Assembly (NCBI GenBank): GCA_965203575.1
Contig: OZ241894.1
Coordinates: forward strand, 3,038,001-3,102,000
Direction of reading: 5' to 3'
Source of the DNA: Aldehydirespirator sp965203575
GTDB lineage: Bacteria; Actinomycetota; Acidimicrobiia; Acidimicrobiales; Aldehydirespiratoraceae
Length of the DNA: 64,000 nt
Below, in pieces: positions 38,740-45,649 of the stretch (the first letter of the stretch is position 1; each line of letters starts with the position of its first letter). Both the position numbers and the translations under genes were made by a program. The notes under the pieces were generated by a model. That model did no database searches. It was not told where the DNA came from and was given only the letters and a program-made list of their open reading frames with translations.

Positions 38740-40086
38740 ATGATGAGCCCGGAATCGCTGGCGGCCGCCGACGGCAACATCGCCCGCTGGTTCGAGCAGG
38801 ACTTCGGCGGCACGGTCATCGAACTCGCCCGCCAGACGCGCTGGCGGCCGGTCTGGTTCGCGACCGTCGACCGGGATGGCACCCGTCACGAGCTGGTGGT
38901 GCGGGGCGACCGCACGGACATGCCTCTCATCTTCCCTCTCGAGCACGAGATGACCTTCCAGCGGCTCCTCGGCGAGCACGGCATCCCCGTGGCGACCGTG
39001 CGGGGATGGATCGACGAGCCCATGGCCTACGTCATGGATCGCGTCGGCGGCCAGGAGCACTTCGTCGACACCAGCGACGAGGACCGGGCTGCGGCCGTCG
39101 ACGACTATCTCGCCATCCTCGCCCGGCTCCACGCCCTGCCGCTCGCGCCGTTCGTCGCGGCGGGTATCCGGCGGGCCGCCGATCCATCGGAGGCCGGGCT
39201 GGTCGGGCTGCGTCGGTACGAGGAGCACTACCGCTCGATGAAGGCCGGTCCCGACCCCTTCCTCGAGTTCTGCCTCGGCTGGCTGCGCCGCAACCCGATC
39301 GACACCGCCGGCCGGGAAGCGCCCGTGGTCTGGGACTCGGGCCAGTTCCACCATGCCGACGGCAAGATCCTGGCTGTACTGGATCTCGAGCTGGGCCACC
39401 TCGGCGACCCGATGATGGATCTCGCCGCTTGGCGTATGCGCGACACCGTCGTCGGCTACGGCGACATGAGGAAGCTCTACGCCCGCTACGAGGAACTCTC
39501 CGGCGCACCCGTCGACCTCGACGCCATCCGCTGGCACCACATGGCGTTCACGCTGTCCAACCAACTGGCCTACAGCCACGCCCTGCGCGACCCGTCGCCG
39601 GCCTCCGACCTGATGACGAACCTCCAGTGGTGCTGCGAGACCAACCTCTTCGCCACCGAGGCCTGGGCGGAGCATCTCGGCATCGACCTGGCAGGGGTGG
39701 AGATGCCCGAACCGCGCTTCTCAACCGCCGACGTGGGCCATCGACATCTGGTGCGGGCCCTGCGGTCGGTGGCCACCGACGACCCGTTCGTGCGGCACGA
39801 GCTTCGCATCCTGTTCCGGCTGGCCCGCCATCTCCAGCGGCGCGACGAGATCGGCGATGCCGTCGAGAGGGCCGACCTCGACGACCTCGAGCAGTTGCTG
39901 GGGGCCCGCCCGCACGACTGGCGAGACGGCGAGGCCAAGCTCGAGGCATTCGTGCTCGCCGACACGGCCGGAAGGCACGACACCGATCTCGTGAGGCTCT
40001 TCCACAAGAGGAACCTCCGAGCCCACATGCTGCTGGGCCCGGCCGATACGGCCATGACCCACCATCACACGATCCAGAAGTTCTGA
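38740..40086 (+). CDS. Phosphotransferase (APH/choline-kinase fold) family protein with DSGQF active-site variant
   Basis: 448 residues. The kinase-like fold is shown by LVVRGDRTDM (nucleotide-lobe strand), FQRLLGEHGIPVATV, and the catalytic block VVWDSGQFHHADGKILAVLDLELGHLGDP. The usual Brenner motif HGDxxxxN is altered: His is absent and Asn is His, while the catalytic Asp and the second metal Asp (LDLELGHLGDP) remain. Related actinobacterial proteins with such variants occur next to acyl-CoA dehydrogenase genes. GGGGAGAGG precedes the ATG. Substrate unknown. Confidence 0.85.
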   Translation: MMSPESLAAADGNIARWFEQDFGGTVIELARQTRWRPVWFATVDRDGTRHELVVRGDRTDMPLIFPLEHEMTFQRLLGEHGIPVATVRGWIDEPMAYVMDRVGGQEHFVDTSDEDRAAAVDDYLAILARLHALPLAPFVAAGIRRAADPSEAGLVGLRRYEEHYRSMKAGPDPFLEFCLGWLRRNPIDTAGREAPVVWDSGQFHHADGKILAVLDLELGHLGDPMMDLAAWRMRDTVVGYGDMRKLYARYEELSGAPVDLDAIRWHHMAFTLSNQLAYSHALRDPSPASDLMTNLQWCCETNLFATEAWAEHLGIDLAGVEMPEPRFSTADVGHRHLVRALRSVATDDPFVRHELRILFRLARHLQRRDEIGDAVERADLDDLEQLLGARPHDWRDGEAKLEAFVLADTAGRHDTDLVRLFHKRNLRAHMLLGPADTAMTHHHTIQKF

Positions 40087-40143
40087 CCGGCCAACCGGCT
40101 GCTGTTTCGCGGGATCGAACCCTTCACCGGAAGCCGTCGATCG

Positions 40144-42507
40144 TCACGACTGGTTGGGGGCGCCCGGGGTGGGGGTGTCGACGGTCTGGAATCCGCCGGT
40201 GGCGTCGGGCACCCGGGCGTAGCTCTGGTCGCCGGGGGAGTCGCCCTCTTCCCAGTCGATCCGGTCCACCAGGGTGCCGTCGGCCAGCCAGATGCCCAGC
40301 TCCTCGTCGCCGCCCAGGGCGAAGCCGGGCCAGCCGTCGCTGTCCAGCTCGATCTGGAGGTACCCGCCCGCGTCGATGGTGGTGCCTGCCGGGAAGGCCA
40401 CCCGCTTCCCGGCGTCGGCGAGGTCGTCGGCGAACACGAAGCCGTCGAGCGCTATCGGCTCTGGTGACAGGTTGTGCAACTCGAACCAGTCCAGCGGGTC
40501 GCCCTTGGCGGCCACCTCGTTGATCAGCAGCCCGGCATCGGCTAGAGCCGTGCCGGTGTCGGCCTCGCCGGCCGGGGCGGGGTCCCACCCGTATCGGCCT
40601 GAGAAGGTGCCGGCGATGGCGTCGTCGCGGGCCGTGCCCGCCTCAGACAGCCTCAGGGTGCCCTCGGCGAAGGGCGAGAAGCTGTCCGGCTCGGCCGCTC
40701 CCGGCGGGAAGGACCACACCCCGCCGGCGATGGCGCCGGTGCCGATCACCAGCGTCGCTCCCGGCACCAGCATGTCCCGCTCCACGACCAGCGACATCCC
40801 CGAGAGCGAGCCGTCGTCGTCGATGCTCGCGACCACGATGGAGGCGGGCTCGTCGGCGTCGGGAAGCAGGCCCGCCTCATCCGGGCTGGCGTGGCCGGCG
40901 AAGACCCCCGCGTTCTCGACCGGTGCCGGGGACCCGTTCAGCACCAGGCTGGTGATCGTGCCGGCGGCCAGAGGGTCGGGGTCCAGGTTGCTTCCCCAGG
41001 TCGTGGAGAAGGCGACCTCCAGGGTCCCAGACCCGGCCGTCAGCGGGACGGCTGCCGCCGGCTCCGGCCAGTCGGGCGGCTCGGGGGTGAGATCGGCCAG
41101 GATCTCGCCCCTGCGCTTCAGGATGAACTTGCGCACCCGCTCGGTGTCTTCGGCGGCGGCATCCCGGGCCTTCGGGAGGCCGTGCTCCTGCACGATGGCG
41201 GCCATCTCGTCGACTGCCGCCAACAGCTCCTCCTCGTCCCACGCGGTGTCCAGGATCTCCCTCAGCCGGACGGCGTAGTTGGTCCGCCAGTCGGGGTGGT
41301 TGTAGAGGCGGTTCGGTATTGCGGTGAGGGCCAGCACCGACGGGGGAGGGTCGCTGATGTTGTCGAAGGGGTTGGGATCGTCCCTCAAGTGGAAGGTGTC
41401 ATCGGTGCCCCACGGGATGAACACGAAGCGGCCGCCGGACTCCCGGTAGAACCAGTAGTTGTTGCGGTCGCCGGCGTAGCCGTCCCAGTGGCCCACCAGC
41501 ACCTCGGTCGCCCAGTGCGTGAGGTACCGGTCCAGGTCCACGATCTCGCCCAGAGCCTCCAGGCCGGTGTCGGATTCGTCCTCCAGGGCCGCCACCACGG
41601 CGTCGATGTCCGACCAGTCGTCGTCGTCCTCGTTGGTCTTCTTCTCGATGGTGCCGCGGTAGGCCGGCGTGAAGTCGCTGATCGTGCCCTCGTACAGGTT
41701 GCCGTCGTTGCTCTCGAAGTGGCGGGCCAGGAACGGCTTCTTGATCTCCTCGACGTGGACGTACAGCCCCAGGTCGGTGCCGTTCACCGACACGGTGGCG
41801 AAGTTGCAGCGGGGCGCGGGGCTGCCGGCCGCGGCGAACACCCGGTACGACAGGCAGGTGTTGACCATGGAGGGGTCCTGGACGCTGTTGTTCAGGGTCA
41901 TCCGCTCCATGACCCCGCCGAGGGACTGATTGTCGACGTACTTGTCGAAGCGCAGCTTGAGGGACGGCTTGGTGTCGCTCTGGGAGCCCAGGAACCCCTT
42001 CTTGCGCACGCCGACGTCGGCGTGGGTCTCGCCGTCCACGGTCACGGTGGCGCTGAACCACGTGTAGATGCTGGCGAAGGGCCGGGACAGTTCATGCTCC
42101 TCGATCTCCGCGATCAGGTCCTCGAACGTGCGGGTCTGGTGGCGCAGGGTGTCCCAGTCCTCGACCGCGATCTCGATGCTGATGTCCAGCACCCGGTCGA
42201 GGGCGAAGTAGGCGTCGCTGGGGTCGGCCTCGGCAGCGCCCGCCGGCCCGGGGGCGTCGGCCGGCTCCGCCGGTTCAGCGGCGTCTGCCGGCTCGGGTGC
42301 TGGTTCTTCCGGCGCGAGGCTTGCTGTCTCCGCAGGCTCCGGCGAGCTCGTGTCGTCCGTTGCCGGGGCTGCGGAGGTCGTGGGGGAGGCGTCCACGGCT
42401 TCGGTAGGAGCCGCGGTAGGGGATTGGTCGGCCTCGTCGGCTCCACCGCCGCAGCCTGCCGCGAAGATCGCGGCTGCCGTAAGCGCCATGGCAAGTCGCC
42501 AGCGCAT
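40144..42507 (-). CDS. Secreted lipoprotein with CotH kinase-like and lamin-tail domains
   Basis: 787 residues. Signal peptide with lipobox (TAAAIFAAGC), a long Pro/Ala/Glu/Thr-rich linker to about residue 95, then a CotH domain: IEIAVEDWDTLR, GVRKKGFLGSQSDTKPSLKLRFD, MTLNNSVQDPSM, and the catalytic-type GHWDGYAGDRNNYWFY with FIPWGTDDTF. CotH proteins are atypical kinases that phosphorylate proteins in spore coats; similar secreted proteins occur in many non-sporing bacteria. The C-terminal ~110 residues form a lamin-tail domain (LLINEVAAKGDPLDWFELHN) that probably binds or presents the enzyme outside the cell. TAGCCT 6 bases before the ATG implies a leaderless mRNA. Confidence 0.9.
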   Translation of the reverse strand: MRWRLAMALTAAAIFAAGCGGGADEADQSPTAAPTEAVDASPTTSAAPATDDTSSPEPAETASLAPEEPAPEPADAAEPAEPADAPGPAGAAEADPSDAYFALDRVLDISIEIAVEDWDTLRHQTRTFEDLIAEIEEHELSRPFASIYTWFSATVTVDGETHADVGVRKKGFLGSQSDTKPSLKLRFDKYVDNQSLGGVMERMTLNNSVQDPSMVNTCLSYRVFAAAGSPAPRCNFATVSVNGTDLGLYVHVEEIKKPFLARHFESNDGNLYEGTISDFTPAYRGTIEKKTNEDDDDWSDIDAVVAALEDESDTGLEALGEIVDLDRYLTHWATEVLVGHWDGYAGDRNNYWFYRESGGRFVFIPWGTDDTFHLRDDPNPFDNISDPPPSVLALTAIPNRLYNHPDWRTNYAVRLREILDTAWDEEELLAAVDEMAAIVQEHGLPKARDAAAEDTERVRKFILKRRGEILADLTPEPPDWPEPAAAVPLTAGSGTLEVAFSTTWGSNLDPDPLAAGTITSLVLNGSPAPVENAGVFAGHASPDEAGLLPDADEPASIVVASIDDDGSLSGMSLVVERDMLVPGATLVIGTGAIAGGVWSFPPGAAEPDSFSPFAEGTLRLSEAGTARDDAIAGTFSGRYGWDPAPAGEADTGTALADAGLLINEVAAKGDPLDWFELHNLSPEPIALDGFVFADDLADAGKRVAFPAGTTIDAGGYLQIELDSDGWPGFALGGDEELGIWLADGTLVDRIDWEEGDSPGDQSYARVPDATGGFQTVDTPTPGAPNQS

Positions 42508-42513
42508 GGCCGC

Positions 42514-42519
42514 AGGCTA
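42514..42519 (-). promoter_or_regulatory. Putative -10 box of CotH lipoprotein gene
   Basis: Minus-strand TAGCCT, 6 bases before the ATG at 42507. Confidence 0.5.
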
Positions 42520-42533
42520 TTTCGCTCGACCTC

Positions 42534-43688
42534 TTAGCGGCGGAGTAGTTGCTTGAGCCGGCGGACGGCGGGCGTCCACAGCCACTCGGGCTCGGTGTAC
42601 CGGCGGTGGTTCTCGCCGGGCAGCCCGGTGGGGTCGTAGAAGGTCTTGTCGGTGCTCTTGCGTATTTCGGTCGTCCGCTTCAGTATCTGCAAGGTGGCGT
42701 AGGCCGTCCCCTTGTGGGTCCAGCCCTGCCGCTGGTAGTTCCAGTTGTCGGGGGCCAGGTCCTGCGCCGCGGCGAAGTGCTTCAAAGCCCGCTCGCTGTC
42801 GCCCACCGCCTCGAAGTGCAGCGCCAGCTTGAACGTCGCCTCGGCCAGCAGCTTGTCGTCGTCGATGGGTTTGAGCCGCTGGGCCAGTTCCCTGCTCGAC
42901 CAGACGTGCTCGCTGTCGGCGCCCCGCTCGATCCAGTCACGGGTCGCCTCGGCGAACGAGTCGTCGCCCATGCGGACCTTGCCCAGGCCGAACCCGATGG
43001 TGGTCTCAGCCGGGTACACCCCTTCGTTGCTGCGGACGATCTTCCCGTTCTCGTCGATCCAGGCGGCCGACGGCACGTTCACCCAGCCGAACATCGAGCT
43101 GATCTCGTGGGTCGGGTCGATGACGCACCGGTAGGTCGGCGAGGCCCGGTCGAACCACTTGTTGACCGTGGGGGGACCCGCCGAGTCCTGGGCCACGCTG
43201 ATCAGCTCGAACCGGTCCGGGCCGATCGACTCGTACAGTTCCTGCCAGACCGGCAGGCTGAAGCGGCAGCCTCACCAGGAGGCCCAGGTGAACAGCACCA
43301 CCTTGCGGCCGCGCAGGTCGGAGAGCCTCAACGTGTCGCCGTTGCACTGGGTCACCTCGAAGTCGGGGGCGATGGCCGATTCCAGCCCCATGCGACGGAC
43401 TTCGGGCACCGAGCCGAGGCTCCACACGTTGCCGTCGCACACGTACTTCTGGCCGAGCATGTCGGCGAACTCCGAGTAGTTGAACCACACCCAGTCGTCG
43501 GCGTCGGCGATCCACTCGTCGCGCTTGTACTCCGGCAGCGGCACGCAGATCTCGCCCAGGCACGCGCCCTCGGGCTTCATCTGCCAGCCGGTGGCGTCCG
43601 GGAGTTCGCCGAGCCGCACCCACAGAGTCCCGTCATCGTCGGCCCGCTGGGCGACCTCGTTCGTCTTGCCGTCTGAGAGGATGATCAC
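42534..43688 (-). CDS. Thioredoxin-fold (ResA-like) redox protein, candidate selenoprotein with in-frame TGA as selenocysteine
   Basis: 384 codons read as one gene through a TGA at 43274-43272 (codon 139). Before it comes a redoxin core, APDFEVTQCNGDTLRLSDLRGRKVVLF, running into TWASW. After the TGA the same frame continues GCRFSLPVWQELYESIG and ISVAQDS, both expected of the thioredoxin active-site helix and next strand. The TGA falls where WASWCGxC-type proteins have their first redox Cys, giving WASW-U-GC. A SECIS-like hairpin follows (43236-43260). The C-terminal ~150 residues are helical with TPR-like spacing. GTG start with GGAG upstream. If translated by termination only, both fragments would be useless, yet both are fully intact. 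No sel genes are in this window. Confidence 0.85.
43236..43260 (-). promoter_or_regulatory. Bacterial SECIS-like stem-loop after the in-frame TGA
   Basis: In the mRNA, CCUGCC-GGUCU-GGCAGG forms a 6-bp stem with a five-base loop GGUCU, extended by an outer CAG/CUG pairing with an AA bulge. The loop begins 20 bases after the UGA. The E. coli fdhF SECIS has a GGUCU-containing loop at a similar distance (from memory), and GGU in the loop is what SelB reads. Confidence 0.8.
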
Positions 43689-43893
43689 GATTTGCTCCGC
43701 GAGAACCGATTCGCCCGGCTAGTCAAGCGCTTCGCCGTGCGTAGCGCCCTTAGGAGTGCCCGACCGTAGTTCTCGCTACTGACAAAGGCCAGCACCCCGG
43801 CCGAACGGGGTGTGACGTACGATCTGGCTCGCAATATGGAGCGCCGGATCATCGACCGCTGGACGACGTAGCGGTCGGGCAACGCCCTCGCTG
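43689..43893. other. Intergenic gap, no gene recognised
   Basis: 205 bases between the selenoprotein candidate start and the end of the MazF gene. The only open frame here (43685-43882, minus) is Arg/Ser-rich, overlaps the upstream side of the redox gene and lacks similarity. It marks the switch from core genes to the accessory island. Confidence 0.5.
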
Positions 43894-44202
43894 CTAGCAG
43901 CCTGTGGCGGCTTTGAGCGTCTGGCAGGCCTCTTCGAGCCGGGTGGGGCCGAGCATCGCTACCGGGCGGCGGAACGCTTCCCGGGGCAGGGTGTGGATTG
44001 TGTCGAAGTTGACGACACAGTCGGAAGGGACGCCGTCGGCGGCCGCAGTCAGCGGTAGTTCCGAGGCCAGGCCTCGGCGGGTCCTCGTGAGCGCGGCGAC
44101 CACGACTGCGCCGATGCGGTCGGCGACGGGGTCGCGGGTGAGTACCAGCACCGGCCGGTCGCCGGCGGGTGTGGTGGCGAACCAGATCTCACCGCGTCGC
44201 AT
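43894..44202 (-). CDS. MazF/PemK-type toxin (mRNA interferase)
   Basis: 102 residues, complete. MRRGEIWFATTPAGDRPVLVLTRD is the MazF N-terminal strand pair with the basic/active-site region, followed by VVVAALTRTRRG and NFDTIHTLPREAF, all typical of the CcdB/MazF fold. The N-terminus overlaps the end of the upstream antitoxin gene by 14 bases, the usual TA layout. MazF enzymes cleave RNA at short sequences when freed from the antitoxin. Confidence 0.9.
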   Translation of the reverse strand: MRRGEIWFATTPAGDRPVLVLTRDPVADRIGAVVVAALTRTRRGLASELPLTAAADGVPSDCVVNFDTIHTLPREAFRRPVAMLGPTRLEEACQTLKAATGC

Positions 44203-44440
44203 CGGCCCAGTCGGACCAGTCCTCAGCTGGTGCCCAGAGCTCGACTTCCATCAGTGACAGCTCCTGCGGGCTGAGCGGGTTCGCCTCATAGGAGGCGGCG
44301 TCTCGCTGCGCGGCGAGCGCATTGAGGTGGCGGCGCAGCGCCTCGCGGATCATCTCTGATTGGGGGATGCCGAGGGCGTCGGCCATCTCCCGGGCCCGGG
44401 CGGCTTCGCCGGGCTCGACCCTGAAGCTCAACATCGTCAT
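44189..44440 (-). CDS. Ribbon-helix-helix antitoxin of MazEF-like pair
   Basis: 83 residues: MLSFRVEPGEAARAREMADALGIPQSEMIREALRRHLNAL is a ribbon-helix-helix DNA-binding domain, and the acidic tail MEVELWAPAEDWSDW is suited to wrap the MazF toxin. ATG lies 6 bases after TATGCT; a 7-bp inverted repeat spans that -10 box, so autorepression is very likely. Divergent from the TacA-like antitoxin gene at 44527. Confidence 0.87.
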   Translation of the reverse strand: MTMLSFRVEPGEAARAREMADALGIPQSEMIREALRRHLNALAAQRDAASYEANPLSPQELSLMEVELWAPAEDWSDWADATR

Positions 44441-44463
44441 ACATCAAGCATATCGCGTATGAC
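44436..44463 (-). promoter_or_regulatory. Promoter/operator of MazEF-like module
   Basis: Minus-strand -10 TATGCT (44452-44447), 6 bases before the ATG at 44440. It is enclosed by a perfect inverted repeat GTCATAC (44436-44442) / GTATGAC (44457-44463) with a 14-base spacer. Binding of the antitoxin here would block RNA polymerase. Confidence 0.6.
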
Positions 44464-44491
44464 GGGTCACGGACCGCCCATTGGCATCCAG

Positions 44492-44520
44492 TTGCCTTGT
44501 ACGTCTGATTGGCGTACAGT
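44492..44520 (+). promoter_or_regulatory. Promoter/operator of TacAT-like module
   Basis: -35 TTGCCT (44492-44497), 17-base spacer, -10 TACAGT (44515-44520), then 6 bases to the GTG start: a well-spaced leaderless promoter. Between and over the boxes lies a perfect 6-bp inverted repeat TGTACG (44498-44503) / CGTACA (44513-44518), a likely antitoxin operator. Confidence 0.65.
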
Positions 44521-44526
44521 GGTGGC

Positions 44527-44799
44527 GTGGGTACCAAGACCGAACGATGGTCGATACGAGTCACCCCGGCTGAGGACACGATCGTGAGACGGGTTCTCGA
44601 CAATTCGGGGATGTCTCTGAACGACTACGTGGTCAGCCGCGCCGTCGCCGCCGCGATCGACGACCTGGCGGATCGCCGGGCCTTCGCGCTGTCCGCCGAG
44701 AGCTGGGACGAACTCCAAGAGATCCTCGAGCGACCGGCGGTGCCTAAACCGAGGATTGCCGCGCTGTTGGCTGAGCCGTCGGTGCTGGATGCCGAGTGA
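44527..44799 (+). CDS. DUF1778-type (TacA-like) ribbon-helix-helix antitoxin
   Basis: 90 residues from GTG. TERWSIRVTPAEDTIVRRVLDNSGMSLNDYVVSRAVAAA is the DUF1778 ribbon-helix-helix domain; the tail AESWDELQEILERPAVPKPRIAALL is the standard toxin-neutralising segment of TacA-type antitoxins. The stop overlaps the toxin's GTG (GTGA). Its promoter carries an inverted-repeat operator. Confidence 0.93.
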   Translation: MGTKTERWSIRVTPAEDTIVRRVLDNSGMSLNDYVVSRAVAAAIDDLADRRAFALSAESWDELQEILERPAVPKPRIAALLAEPSVLDAE

Positions 44800-45284
44800 G
44801 CCCGTACGGGGGACCGGAGCTTCTCACCGCGGACCACGATGTCGAAGGCTTCGACTGTGGCGACGAGGCCCTCAACGGCTGGCTCCGACGGCGAGCGCCG
44901 CGTAACCAGCGGGAGGGGTCGAGCCGGACATGGGTGGTGACAGACGGCGCCCGCGTGGTGGCGTTCTACGCGTCGAGCGCCGCCGTGGTGGCCCGCAGCG
45001 ACGCCACTCGGCGCGCGGCGCGCAACCAGCCCAACCCGCTGCCTGCGATGCTGCTGGGCCGTCTGGGCGTGGATCGCGGCCATCAGGGCAAGGGACTGGC
45101 TGCGGCTCTGCTGAAGCACTTTCTCCTCAAAGCGCTTGAGGTCGCCGCACTGACCGGCGTGCGCCTCGTGCTGGTCCACGCCAAGGACTCCCAAGCGGCC
45201 AACTTCTATCGCCACTTCGGGTTCGAACCTTCACCGATAGACGACCTGACACTCATGCTGCTAGTCAAAGACATCGAAGGCTGA
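44796..45284 (+). CDS. GNAT acetyltransferase toxin (TacT-like)
   Basis: 162 residues from a GTG overlapping the antitoxin stop. The N-terminal FDCGDEALNGWLRRRAPRNQ and the acetyl-CoA loop LGVDRGHQGKGLAAALLKH (Q/RxxGxG/A), with the final NFYRHFGFEPSP, are typical of TacT/AtaT toxins. These acetylate the amino acid on charged tRNAs and stop translation. A complete type II TA module with the preceding gene. Confidence 0.92.
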   Translation: MSPYGGPELLTADHDVEGFDCGDEALNGWLRRRAPRNQREGSSRTWVVTDGARVVAFYASSAAVVARSDATRRAARNQPNPLPAMLLGRLGVDRGHQGKGLAAALLKHFLLKALEVAALTGVRLVLVHAKDSQAANFYRHFGFEPSPIDDLTLMLLVKDIEG

Positions 45285-45298
45285 GTCCCGGCAAGGTG

Positions 45299-45646
45299 TC
45301 AAAGCCCAAGGTGCAGCCGCATGGCGTCTTCGATCTGTGCCAAAAGATCGTAGGGCACCATGTCGGCCAGGTCGCCGATGCGCTTGACATCAACCGATCT
45401 GATCTGCTCGACCTGGGCTTTCGAGTCGAGCCTGAGGCCGGTGCTGGACGCGGCCAGCATCACCTGGAAGGGGTGGATCACTTCGGTGTTGGAGGTCACC
45501 GGGACGACCGTCACGACTCCTTGCCCCAGCAACGCCGCGATCGTGTTGGCGCCGTCGTTGCTGACGACCACCGCGGGACGACTTCAGGCTGACTCGGTGC
45601 TCACCGCCGGGTCCAGCCCGACGATGCGGATCTCGCCCCGTCGCAT
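45299..45646 (-). pseudogene. MazF-type toxin gene interrupted by an in-frame TGA
   Basis: From an ATG at 45646 the frame reads MRRGEIRIVGLDPAVSTESA, then TGA at 45586-45584, then SRPAVVVSNDGANTIAALLG and a normal MazF remainder. Intact relatives usually have a basic residue at this spot (context ...NKRRPAVIVSN), so a CGA-to-TGA change is the simplest explanation. No SECIS-like loop follows and the position is not a redox site. An internal GTG restart could still yield a truncated protein. It begins 3 bases after the hydrolase gene upstream, without an antitoxin of its own. Confidence 0.75.
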
Positions 45647-45649
45647 CAG

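Noticed and set aside
40105..40125. GGGTTCGATCCC on the minus strand resembling a tRNA T-arm
   Set aside because: The flanking bases do not pair as a T-stem around a seven-base loop, and no anticodon or acceptor arms are found upstream.
40891..42537. Long plus-strand frame opposite the CotH lipoprotein gene
   Set aside because: High-GC antisense shadow; composition rich in Val/Gly/Arg/His and no domain, while the minus-strand frame has clear domains and a signal peptide.
43685..43882. 65-residue minus-strand frame upstream of the redox protein
   Set aside because: Arg/Ser-rich, no similarity, and it overlaps the likely leader of the next gene; judged non-coding.
45584..45586. In-frame TGA of the MazF-like gene as a second selenocysteine codon
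   Set aside because: No GGU-loop hairpin follows, the position is not redox-active, and relatives carry a basic residue there; a C-to-T nonsense mutation is simpler.
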